Origin: an uncultured Porphyromonadaceae bacterium
Lineage (GTDB): Bacteria; Bacteroidota; Bacteroidia; Bacteroidales; Muribaculaceae
Direction: 5' to 3'
DNA: 8,445 nucleotides
Assembly: GCA_900547825.1 (NCBI GenBank)
Contig: URII01000078.1
Coordinates: forward strand, 1-8,445
Below are positions 1 to 6,419 of this stretch, in pieces (position 1 is the stretch's first letter; the number at the start of each line of letters is the position of its first letter). Under the pieces are notes generated by a model that saw only the letters and a list, made by a program, of their open reading frames with translations, searched no databases and was not told the origin of the DNA. The position numbers were made by a program, and so were the translations under genes.

Positions 1-1
1 T

Positions 2-478
2 CCTTCTCGTGGTATTATCGGTTTGAATAATGCTGTTTTGACTGCATCAGCTGGTGAAGCGATCATGGCGCACCGTTTCCTCGAATACCAGCCGTGGAAG
101 GGAGAGATCGAACGCCGTACGAATGGTTCTATCATCGCGATGGAAACAGGTACTGCCTATGCTTATGCTTTGAATAACTTGCAATCCCGTGGACGTTTCT
201 TTATTGCTCCAGGCGATGAGGTGTATGCCGGACAGGTAGTGGGTGAGAACGCCAAGGACAATGATATTGTGGTGAATGTCACCAAATCAAAGAAACTCAC
301 CAACATGCGTGCATCAGGTGCCGACGACAAGGCCCGCATCATACCCCCCGTGGTATTCAGCCTTGAAGAAGCGTTGGAATACATAAAAGGTGACGAGTAT
401 GTGGAGATAACGCCCCACCATATCCGCCTGCGCAAAATAATCCTCGACGAACTCGAGCGCAAACGCTCCAATAAATAA
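2..478 (+). CDS. typA: TypA/BipA ribosome-associated GTPase, C-terminal part (5' truncated)
   Basis: This is the last 158 codons of TypA (BipA), a translational GTPase of the EF-G/LepA type that binds the 70S ribosome and supports 50S assembly and stress growth. The GTPase domain, normally in the first third of a protein of about 600 residues, lies off the left edge. What is visible is the end of domain V and the C-terminal domain found only in BipA. It starts with SRGIIGLNN, continues through GEIERRTNGSI and AYALNNLQSRGRFF, and contains the highly conserved block KKLTNMRASG followed by PPVVFSLEEALEYI and the closing ITPHHIRLRK stretch. The reading frame is open from base 2, so the TTG at 23 is an internal Leu codon, not a start. 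The stop codon TAA is at 476-478, only 7 bp from the stop of the convergent gene. Family identification is secure from the C-terminal domain alone. Confidence 0.95.
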   Translation, partial: PSRGIIGLNNAVLTASAGEAIMAHRFLEYQPWKGEIERRTNGSIIAMETGTAYAYALNNLQSRGRFFIAPGDEVYAGQVVGENAKDNDIVVNVTKSKKLTNMRASGADDKARIIPPVVFSLEEALEYIKGDEYVEITPHHIRLRKIILDELERKRSNK

Positions 479-494
479 CCCGAATTTATTTATT
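470..494. terminator. AT-only inverted repeat spanning two convergent stop codons
   Basis: AATAAATAA (470-478) is followed, after a 7-nt loop, by its exact reverse complement TTATTTATT (486-494). The two arms are the last codons, Asn-Lys-stop, of typA and of the opposing channel gene. The stem has nine A-T pairs and no G-C pair, so it would be a weak bidirectional terminator at best. It may simply result from both genes ending in the same three codons. Confidence 0.3.
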
Positions 495-1286
495 ATTGCG
501 GGAGGACCACAGATAGGCGTGGACGCATCCTACGAGGAGCGCCCCGCCTATTATGTTTCCGGCTGTGGCGGGAATGAGATTGTTCCACACCATCTCCCAT
601 ATTGTGACTGATGCGCCTTCCAGCATTCCGCAGGGAATAAAAAACATGTTGGCTATGGCATGTTCATATCCCAATGCCACAAATGTCATGACCGGGAGCC
701 AACATCCGAACATCTTGGCCCCACTTGATTTTGCCGCCATGGCAAGCCATATGGCAAGGCATACACACCAGTTGGCTCCTATACCTTTTAGGAAAACAGT
801 CCACCACCCCATCGATACTTTAGCCTCGGCAATCCTTACAACTGCCGCACGATATGGCTCCGATGCAGTAAGTCCGGTCAGATACACAAGGAAATAAACC
901 AGCAGCAAAGCCCCTATAAAATTACCGATCCACACTGCGCTCCAGTTTACCGCCACACTACCCCAGCCACACTGCCGCCGCATAAGCGGAGGCATGAGTA
1001 GAGCATTGTTGCCTGTAAACAATTCGGCGCCAAGTACCACTACAAGTATCAGTCCCACCGGAAACGCACATCCGCTCAACAATTTCTGCAACCCGGGATT
1101 CCCTGCCGTAAACTCCGGGAACCCGAAACCTATTATTACGGAAAGAATACCTCCCAAGGCTATGTATGCGCCGGCAAGGATCGTAAGCAGAAAGAACCGC
1201 ATTGAGAAACAGGAACTGAGCGACAGTTTATTAAGCCCGATCTTACAGGCCGTATCAATTACTTCCGACGGTGATTTTGTAGCCAT
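486..1286 (-). CDS. Formate/nitrite transporter (FNT) family channel
   Basis: This is a 266-residue integral membrane protein of the FocA/NirC family: pentameric, aquaporin-like channels passing formate, nitrite or hydrosulfide across the inner membrane. The family signatures are clear: GAELFTGNN at residues 86-94, GIGANWCVCLAIW at 168-180, and GYEHAIANMFFIPCG at 206-220. His209 occupies the position of the pore histidine of E. coli FocA (also His209). About six hydrophobic segments can be seen, separated by short loops, and the length is typical. The start ATG lies about 40 nt downstream of a good TAnnTTTG box on the minus strand. No pflB, nitrite reductase or sulfite reductase gene is adjacent, so the substrate cannot be read from context; formate is a reasonable guess for a fermenting anaerobe. 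The gene is monocistronic and convergent with typA. The family is certain, the substrate is not. Confidence 0.93.
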   Translation of the reverse strand: MATKSPSEVIDTACKIGLNKLSLSSCFSMRFFLLTILAGAYIALGGILSVIIGFGFPEFTAGNPGLQKLLSGCAFPVGLILVVVLGAELFTGNNALLMPPLMRRQCGWGSVAVNWSAVWIGNFIGALLLVYFLVYLTGLTASEPYRAAVVRIAEAKVSMGWWTVFLKGIGANWCVCLAIWLAMAAKSSGAKMFGCWLPVMTFVALGYEHAIANMFFIPCGMLEGASVTIWEMVWNNLIPATAGNIIGGALLVGCVHAYLWSSRNNK

Positions 1287-1327
1287 ACAACAAACAATAT
1301 ATCAAAGGGATGAATATTATTAAAATG

Positions 1328-1335
1328 CAAATTTA
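1328..1335 (-). promoter_or_regulatory. Bacteroidetes-type -7 box for the FNT gene
   Basis: On the minus strand this reads TAAATTTG, followed by CAT, matching the TAnnTTTG(C) consensus of the Bacteroidetes primary sigma factor. It sits about 40 nt upstream of the FNT start codon. A -33 TTTG is not clear: a TTAG lies about 21 nt further upstream. The 11-mer TAAATTTGCAT is identical to the box in front of the glycosyltransferase operon near 5390. Confidence 0.6.
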
Positions 1336-1357
1336 GAGGTTTTCCTTCACATTTCAC

Positions 1358-1365
1358 TAACTTTG
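1358..1365 (+). promoter_or_regulatory. Bacteroidetes-type -7 box for the acyltransferase pair
   Basis: The sequence TAACTTTG followed by CATG fits TAnnTTTGC. It lies 22 bp before the start codon at 1388, giving a leader of only about 15-20 nt. The -33 element is weak. It forms a divergent pair with the FNT promoter; the two boxes are 22 bp apart, so they must compete for or share polymerase access. Confidence 0.6.
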
Positions 1366-1387
1366 CATGTCTAAATATCTATGACAA

Positions 1388-2416
1388 ATGGACAACACTC
1401 ACGTAGACAATACATCCACGACCTTATGCCGTAATCATAACATCGACCTGATAAAGATTTTCGCTATGATCGGAGTCGTGGAACTTCATTGTCCCTCAGT
1501 GTTTGCCGGACGTGAATTTGATTTTGTAGGCCAATTCTACCGGTTCTTTGTTGTCAGTATCCCGTTATTCTTCATGGTATCAGGCTATCTCCTTTTAGGC
1601 AGAAAGAACATCAATCTTCGTTACAGCATGAAAAAAATTCGCGGGATAATACGCTTTGTGGCAATAGTGGCTTCTGCGTATTGGCTGTTTGATGTCGTGT
1701 CGGACAAAGCAACACTGTCATTAAACTCATATCTGCGCTATCTTATAGATCCCTATATAGGACAAGGAGAATTCGGCACATTCTGGTTTTTCACGGCTCT
1801 GATATTTCTGTATGCCCTGTATCCCATAACCAACAGGCTATTCCCGAAAGGACATATGACCTGCGGAGGCGTGTGGCTTATTGCTGCAATGATCATACTC
1901 CAACAGTGCGTGTTTTTCGGTGTCTTGATATGGCCGGCCGAAGGCCATGTAATGGAATACCCTTTTATCCTATGGTCGCCATGGAACTGGATATTGTATT
2001 TCTGTCTCGGAGCGGCAGTAAAAACACGCCGACTGGATTTTCTCGGCCACCCATTGGCTGTAGTAATCCTTTTTGCCCTCAATGTCTACATGCAGCTCCG
2101 GCTGCTTCCCTATATAAACAACTGGCGGCTGGAATATTTTTATACAGCGATACCCACTATAGCATTAACCGCCGGTGTGTTTATCTTTATTGAGAAGCTC
2201 CAAATACGCAACACAAAACTTATAAGTGCGGTAAGTTCCACATTCCTCATGGTATATCTGATACACCGCATAGTGATAGCCTGTGTTTTTGAAATATTCC
2301 CCATTTTGGGGCCAGTTACTCCTATTCTTTTCTGGATTACAGCTACAATCTGTTGCATAGCGTCTGCATTGGTTCTTATTAAAATACCCGGAGTCAGCCA
2401 AGTTGTAAAAATATAA
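1388..2416 (+). CDS. Acyltransferase-3 family membrane O-acyltransferase, copy 1
   Basis: This 342-residue polytopic membrane protein belongs to the acyltransferase-3 family (OafA, WecH, NodX type), which moves acetyl or other acyl groups from the cytoplasmic side onto sugars of surface glycans. The start of the first membrane helix, NIDLIKIFAMIGVVELHC (residues 18-35), carries the family His (His34). The second helix contains IPLFFMVSGYLLLGRK (58-73), followed by a basic loop with MKKIRGIIR. A short WNW motif lies near 199-201. A late FLMVYLIHR segment (286-294) matches the family's usual C-terminal helix with His. About ten hydrophobic helices are visible and the length is normal. The ATG at 1388 is chosen because it follows a good promoter; an ATG at 1381 is out of frame. 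A very similar gene follows after 6 bp. The acceptor is unknown; the opposing glycosyltransferases suggest a glycan. Confidence 0.85.
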   Translation: MDNTHVDNTSTTLCRNHNIDLIKIFAMIGVVELHCPSVFAGREFDFVGQFYRFFVVSIPLFFMVSGYLLLGRKNINLRYSMKKIRGIIRFVAIVASAYWLFDVVSDKATLSLNSYLRYLIDPYIGQGEFGTFWFFTALIFLYALYPITNRLFPKGHMTCGGVWLIAAMIILQQCVFFGVLIWPAEGHVMEYPFILWSPWNWILYFCLGAAVKTRRLDFLGHPLAVVILFALNVYMQLRLLPYINNWRLEYFYTAIPTIALTAGVFIFIEKLQIRNTKLISAVSSTFLMVYLIHRIVIACVFEIFPILGPVTPILFWITATICCIASALVLIKIPGVSQVVKI

Positions 2417-2422
2417 TTCCCT

Positions 2423-3415
2423 ATGAGACATAATCCAAACATCGACCTGATAAAGCTAATCGCCATGTTGGGCATACTGCTGGCACATTCAGTGTCGTGC
2501 ATCGGTATGGAGAAGTTCGGGTATGGAAGTGAGATATTCCGCATTTTTGTAGTGTGCATACCGTTGTTTTTTATGGTGGCAGGATTTCTGTCGCTCGGAC
2601 GCAAAGGCAGCTCCATGCGATATGCCATAAAACGCATCGTTGGAATTATAAAGTTCTGCGCCACCATAGGTGCCATAGGTTGCCTTTGGGATGTGATCCG
2701 TTATGGCGCACCATTCTCATTTGTAAAGTTAGCGGTATGCTGCTTCGAGCCGATGTTCGGATTAGGTCGTTTTTCAATATTTTGGTTTTTCGGAGCACTT
2801 ATAGTAGTTTATGCCCTATATCCGGCAGTGAATACACTGTTTATTCACCACAAACACCGGGTTCAATATTTAGTGATTATATTGCTGGTCATACAGCAGA
2901 TTGTGTTTTTAGGCATATTGTGCTATCCTCCCTATCCCGATATAAACTCTTATCCGTTTCTTGATTATGATGTATGGAACTGGATGCTATGTTTCTGCAT
3001 AGGAGGCATTATAAAGACCGGCTCTTTGCCGCAATGGATCACCCGCAAATATGTGCTTGTGCTGTTTCTTATCCTTATAATCCCTTTTCAATGGCTGCTT
3101 TTCCCGATAGTCAACAGCTTTAACGTTGGTTATTTTTATAGCTCACTACCTGTAGACATACTTGCCACAGCCATATTCGCAGGCTGTATGAGACTTGATC
3201 TGAGAGAGGCAGCACCATTCATGAAACTGGTGCCCGGAATATTTCTTCCTGTATATTTCATACACCTTCCAATTATAGTGCGCTTACGCACATCATTCCC
3301 GGATTTCGGAGTTTTTACTCCCACGATTTTCTGGCTTGCATGCTGTGCCGTGATCCTCCCGGTAGCTTATATTATGGCACGGACACCGGTGGTCAACCGC
3401 ATTTTTAAAATCTAA
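2423..3415 (+). CDS. Acyltransferase-3 family membrane O-acyltransferase, copy 2
   Basis: This 330-residue acyltransferase-3 protein is a clear paralogue of the gene just upstream. Shared landmarks run in the same order: NIDLIKLIAMLGILLAH at 6-22 (His22 in the first helix), IPLFFMVAGFLSLGRK at 46-61, the basic RYAIKRIVGIIK loop, FWFFGALIVVYALYP, a WNW motif at 185-187, and FLPVYFIHLPII (274-285) near the end. Both proteins finish with a Pro-Val/Gly-Val segment and a terminal Lys-Ile. The N-terminus is about eleven residues shorter than in copy 1, starting almost directly at the first helix. It follows copy 1 by only 6 bp with no promoter between, so both are probably on one transcript. Divergence is considerable, so this is an old duplication and the two may use different acceptors or donors. 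The stop lies 6 bp from the stop of the opposing GT2 gene. Confidence 0.85.
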   Translation: MRHNPNIDLIKLIAMLGILLAHSVSCIGMEKFGYGSEIFRIFVVCIPLFFMVAGFLSLGRKGSSMRYAIKRIVGIIKFCATIGAIGCLWDVIRYGAPFSFVKLAVCCFEPMFGLGRFSIFWFFGALIVVYALYPAVNTLFIHHKHRVQYLVIILLVIQQIVFLGILCYPPYPDINSYPFLDYDVWNWMLCFCIGGIIKTGSLPQWITRKYVLVLFLILIIPFQWLLFPIVNSFNVGYFYSSLPVDILATAIFAGCMRLDLREAAPFMKLVPGIFLPVYFIHLPIIVRLRTSFPDFGVFTPTIFWLACCAVILPVAYIMARTPVVNRIFKI

Positions 3416-3421
3416 CACCTA

Positions 3422-4252
3422 TTACCGGCTTCCGGGCAGATGGAAATATCCCCGCCAAAGATACCGGAGTGACCTAAACAACGGCGACTGGCCGCTGCGA
3501 TGCATTCGCCAAGCCTTCAACATGATGCGCAGAGGTGAAGTAACAGGCCATTCAAGCCGGTGGTACGCCCCCATGCCTTCAAGGAACCCTGTACTCGTTA
3601 TGGGCAGATAACCTGATGAAGGCCCGGGATGTGCGGTAACAGTAACAGGGAAATAGCGTATCGTCAATCCGGCTTTACGTGCTGCAAGAAAAAAAACATC
3701 GTCATCGCATCCCTTCAGCCGTTCGGCCCCAGGGCCGAAACGCTCGTCGAACCGCAATCCGGCACGTTCCACTGCTTCACGCCTGAATGCCATCTGCATT
3801 GAAGCCACATGAAATCCTTTTGGCATTTTACGGCCTATATCCATCTCGCCCTCCGGAAAAGGCCGCGGATCACCGTCATAGCGGAACACGGCAAGCTCCA
3901 CTCCGGGATTGGAATCAAAAACCTCCATTACGGCTTCCAGATTACGCGATGTATATTTCAGATCATTATCGGCAATCAAAACCACCGGAGCAACGGAATG
4001 AGCGAGGGCATTGTTGCGGTTGCCGGTCACACCACGGCAATCCACCCGGCACACCACAAGGTCGGGACGCATAAGCTCCTCGGGAAACTGATCGAAGACA
4101 TATTCATCCGGTATCTGCCAGCTGACCACATATCTTACCCCCCTTACCTCGGGAAGCTCCATTCTTACAACAGCATCAAGTCCGTCAGGGCCATGCGTGG
4201 CTATATCTACATCCAATCTGGGCAAAAGGCATGAAACAGTGTCCATAATCAT
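3422..4252 (-). CDS. Family 2-like glycosyltransferase (GT-A fold)
   Basis: This 276-residue protein looks like a GT2-type, GT-A fold sugar transferase, using a nucleotide sugar in the cytoplasm to build a glycan. Visible elements in order are GNRNNAL at residues 77-83 (nucleotide-site loop), LIADND at 92-97 with Asp95-Asn-Asp97 as the metal-binding DxD, and FDERFGPGAE at 168-177. GCDDDVFFLAARKAGL (181-196) is the usual acidic motif that supplies the catalytic base. The C-terminus after about 236 is basic with aromatic residues and may touch the membrane, but has no clear transmembrane helix. The start overlaps the upstream glycosyltransferase stop as ATGA, indicating translational coupling; a second in-frame ATG two codons later is possible. 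The donor and acceptor sugars cannot be told from sequence. The N-terminal 70 residues fit the GT2 pattern only loosely. Confidence 0.8.
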   Translation of the reverse strand: MIMDTVSCLLPRLDVDIATHGPDGLDAVVRMELPEVRGVRYVVSWQIPDEYVFDQFPEELMRPDLVVCRVDCRGVTGNRNNALAHSVAPVVLIADNDLKYTSRNLEAVMEVFDSNPGVELAVFRYDGDPRPFPEGEMDIGRKMPKGFHVASMQMAFRREAVERAGLRFDERFGPGAERLKGCDDDVFFLAARKAGLTIRYFPVTVTAHPGPSSGYLPITSTGFLEGMGAYHRLEWPVTSPLRIMLKAWRMHRSGQSPLFRSLRYLWRGYFHLPGSR

Positions 4253-5370
4253 TTTTTATCAATTAGTTTCGACTTCCAAAATGCGGCAACACGTGAGGCC
4301 ACCACTTCCACATCGTTATGTTTCACAACAAACTCACGCGAAGCCTTGCCTATAGCCGGAAGTTCATCCCTACGTTCCACAATGCCGCACAAAACCTGCT
4401 TCAAAGCCTCATAATCAGGCGGAGCGTTGAAAACAGGACGATTATCCCGCTCACCGATAAAATTGTAAAATTCGGGTTCGGCGCCACTCACAGCAACCTT
4501 ACCGTAGCTCATCGCCAACAGTGCATTTGTAGCCGGGGTGTAGCTGTAGACCTGATCCAACACCACATGGGAATCCTTCAGTAGTTCAACATATTCGGCA
4601 TATGGCTTATCCTCAACTATCACAAGTTCAGCCTTGTCGTGGTATTTCTCCACAGCGGCCCTGGCTGCTGCCTCCAGCATATCGGTACCTTTTTCAGCCA
4701 TCCTTTTGCTATGGCGTCCGAGAAATATTTTAACCTTATCTATTTTATCCGGCATGCCGACAGGCAAAAGTGCCGAGGTGTCAACCGGAATGCCGGCATA
4801 GCCCACTTTTGAGGCCGGTAGCCAGCGCCGGAACGCTACATGATATTCATATAAGGCCGCAGTGGCTCCGTCAACTCCGTCATAAACATGGTGGCAAAGG
4901 CCGTTCAACGGTTCATCAAGCCATTGACGCCATTCGTCAGTTTCAAGAGCATGTGGAGCCAGATTGTCAAACAAACGCCATTCGTTGTATTTCACTTCCG
5001 AGGAGCAGTCCATGGCTTCTTCGATATAGCATGTGTCGGCTCCTGTGCCGAGCAGAAACAGCCCTCTGTTATTGCGTTTCAGCCGATCAAATATATATCG
5101 TGCACGCTGCGGCTTCAGATTGACACACACGGGCGAATTTATGCCCACGGCATCATACCCGCGCATCTTAGGAGCCAGAACAGTGAGCAGCCGTAGCCAC
5201 AGCCTAAGACCGCCAAGTTTGCCGGGCGAACGGCTTATGTCGATATCTCGTGACGTATCAAGCCAGAAACTGCCGTTTGACATCACGGTCACTTCATGGC
5301 CAAGCCTTTTAAGCCCCTCCCCCAACGCAACGCTGTAATTGCTGTAGTCACCCAGCAGAAGTATTTTCAT
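4249..5370 (-). CDS. GT4-like (GT-B fold) glycosyltransferase
   Basis: This is a 373-residue cytoplasmic glycosyltransferase of GT-B type. The N-terminus MKILLLGDYSNYSVALGEGL is the typical first strand plus glycine loop of the acceptor domain. The second domain begins near KIFLGRHSKRMAEKGTD (214-230), the usual donor phosphate-binding region with Gly-Arg and Lys-Gly, and continues to a donor-site block at 268-303 (VLDQVYSYTPATNALLAMSYG, then GAEPEFYNF). The normal EX7E glutamates are replaced there. The frame stays open up to 5457, but the start is set at 5370 because a promoter box at 5389-5396 lies inside the longer version; ATGs at 5382 and 5385 are possible but would leave almost no leader. 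It is first in a two-gene operon with the GT2-like gene. The sugar specificity is unknown. Confidence 0.8.
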   Translation of the reverse strand: MKILLLGDYSNYSVALGEGLKRLGHEVTVMSNGSFWLDTSRDIDISRSPGKLGGLRLWLRLLTVLAPKMRGYDAVGINSPVCVNLKPQRARYIFDRLKRNNRGLFLLGTGADTCYIEEAMDCSSEVKYNEWRLFDNLAPHALETDEWRQWLDEPLNGLCHHVYDGVDGATAALYEYHVAFRRWLPASKVGYAGIPVDTSALLPVGMPDKIDKVKIFLGRHSKRMAEKGTDMLEAAARAAVEKYHDKAELVIVEDKPYAEYVELLKDSHVVLDQVYSYTPATNALLAMSYGKVAVSGAEPEFYNFIGERDNRPVFNAPPDYEALKQVLCGIVERRDELPAIGKASREFVVKHNDVEVVASRVAAFWKSKLIDKK

Positions 5371-5388
5371 CGGTGTATTCATCATATG

Positions 5389-5396
5389 CAAATTTA
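5389..5396 (-). promoter_or_regulatory. Bacteroidetes-type -7 box for the glycosyltransferase pair
   Basis: On the minus strand this reads TAAATTTG followed by CAT. Transcription would start about 5 nt further on, near 5383, leaving a leader of about 12 nt before the ATG at 5370. This decides the start of the glycosyltransferase. The -33 region is not well conserved. The box is almost entirely inside a 16-bp palindrome. Confidence 0.6.
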
Positions 5397-5405
5397 CGTA
5401 AATTT
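5390..5405. promoter_or_regulatory. 16-bp perfect palindrome, candidate operator
   Basis: AAATTTACGTAAATTT is its own reverse complement over all 16 bases. It covers seven of the eight bases of the minus-strand -7 box and extends into the spacer. That geometry would suit a dimeric repressor blocking the glycosyltransferase promoter. The region is AT-rich, which raises the chance of accidental symmetry, and no regulator gene is nearby. Confidence 0.35.
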
Positions 5406-5431
5406 TTTTAAGAGCGAGTCTAAAAAATTCG

Positions 5432-5439
5432 TATCTTTG
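5432..5439 (+). promoter_or_regulatory. Bacteroidetes-type promoter for fabD
   Basis: TATCTTTG followed by CAC is a perfect TAnnTTTGC box. A TTTA at 5407-5410 lies 21 bp upstream, at the right spacing for the -33 TTTG element. Transcription would start near 5445, leaving an AT-rich leader of roughly 55 nt before the fabD ATG at 5502. It is divergent from the glycosyltransferase promoter, with 35 bp between the two -7 boxes. Confidence 0.65.
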
Positions 5440-5501
5440 CACAAGATATACATTCAATAGAATACACTAATAATTCAATCATTTTTTTGTATTTGCAATC
5501 T

Positions 5502-6380
5502 ATGAAAGCGTTTGTTTTCCCCGGGCAAGGCGCCCAGTTCCCCGGGATGGGGAAAGACCTTTACGAACAGAACCCCGAAGCACGTGCTATGTTTGACAAA
5601 GCTGATGAAATTCTCGGCTTTTCCATTACCGACCTTATGTTCAACGGCACTGACGAGGATCTCCGTCAGACTAAAGTTACCCAGCCCGCCATATTTCTCC
5701 ATTCAGTAGCTTTGGCTAAAAGCCTCGGAGAAGAATTCAAGCCTGACATGACAGCAGGCCATTCACTTGGTGAGTTTTCAGCACTCGTGGCTTCCGGAGC
5801 ACTCAACTTCGAGGACGGTTTACGCCTCGTAGCCGCCCGTGCCATGGCAATGCAGAAAGCATGTGAGCTCAAACCGTCAACCATGGCCGCAGTCCTTGCC
5901 CTTCCCGATGAAAAAGTTGAGGAAATATGTGCCGGTGTCGACGGCGTGGTGGTTTGCGCCAACTACAACTGTCCCGGACAGATTGTCATATCAGGTGAGG
6001 AAGATGCGATTGATCAGGCATGTGCAAAAGCTTTGGAAGCAGGAGCCAAGCGTGCATTGAAACTTAAAGTGGGCGGCGCCTTCCACTCACCCTGCATGGA
6101 ACCCGCACGAGCCGAACTCGCAGCAGCGATAGAGAACACCCAGTTCTCGGTACCCGTATGCCCCGTTTACCAGAATGTGGATGCCCGTCCCCACACCGAT
6201 CCTGCCGAAATAAAAGCCAACCTTGTGGCACAGCTCACCGCTCCCGTGCGTTGGACCCAATCAGTACAGAACATGATAGCCGACGGCGCCACTGAGTTTG
6301 TGGAACTTGGCCCGGGCAAAGTGCTTCAGGGCTTAGTGTCGAAAATCGACCGCTCTGTAACCACATCTGGCAAACAATAA
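5502..6380 (+). CDS. fabD: Malonyl-CoA:acyl carrier protein transacylase (FabD)
   Basis: FabD transfers malonyl from malonyl-CoA to the phosphopantetheine arm of ACP, supplying the extender unit for type II fatty acid synthesis in the cytoplasm. All key residues are seen in this 292-residue protein. GQGAQ at 8-12 forms the oxyanion-hole loop. GHSLGE at 86-91 contains the nucleophile Ser88. Arg113 in LVAARAMAMQ binds the malonyl carboxylate. GGAFHSP at 191-197 carries the catalytic His195, and VELGPGKVLQGL lies near the C-terminus. The length is slightly below the E. coli protein (309) but complete. The ATG at 5502 is preferred over an in-frame TTG five codons upstream because MKAFVFPGQGAQ is the standard N-terminus. 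It has its own promoter at 5432-5439. purB follows after 39 bp without a terminator, so the two are probably cotranscribed. No other fab genes are adjacent. Confidence 0.96.
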   Translation: MKAFVFPGQGAQFPGMGKDLYEQNPEARAMFDKADEILGFSITDLMFNGTDEDLRQTKVTQPAIFLHSVALAKSLGEEFKPDMTAGHSLGEFSALVASGALNFEDGLRLVAARAMAMQKACELKPSTMAAVLALPDEKVEEICAGVDGVVVCANYNCPGQIVISGEEDAIDQACAKALEAGAKRALKLKVGGAFHSPCMEPARAELAAAIENTQFSVPVCPVYQNVDARPHTDPAEIKANLVAQLTAPVRWTQSVQNMIADGATEFVELGPGKVLQGLVSKIDRSVTTSGKQ

Positions 6381-6419
6381 TCAAAGGGCCATTTCTCCAT
6401 TCTCATATCACTGAAACAA

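Noticed and set aside
23..25. TTG as a start codon of a short gene
   Set aside because: The frame is open to the window edge, and the upstream residues (PSRGIIG) match TypA, so this is an internal Leu codon.
553..1323. Plus-strand open frames opposite the FNT gene
   Set aside because: They are antisense to a channel gene with all family motifs and show no motif of their own.
1381..1434. 17-codon upstream ORF starting 7 nt before the first acyltransferase and overlapping it out of frame
   Set aside because: It could in principle reduce translation of the acyltransferase, but nothing besides its position supports translation.
1930..1948. Inverted repeat ATGGCC/GGCCAT
   Set aside because: It is inside the first acyltransferase coding region with a short stem and no T-run; likely chance.
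2140..2676. Minus-strand 178-codon frame across the junction of the two acyltransferases
   Set aside because: It is antisense to two well-supported membrane proteins, and its composition is what their complement would give.
3809..4234. Plus-strand 141-codon frame opposite the GT2-like gene
   Set aside because: The minus-strand gene has DxD and acidic motifs and an ATGA-coupled start; the plus frame has none.
5371..5457. Longer N-terminus (29 extra residues) for the GT4-like enzyme
   Set aside because: The extension contains the promoter box at 5389-5396 and precedes the canonical MKILLLGDYS start.
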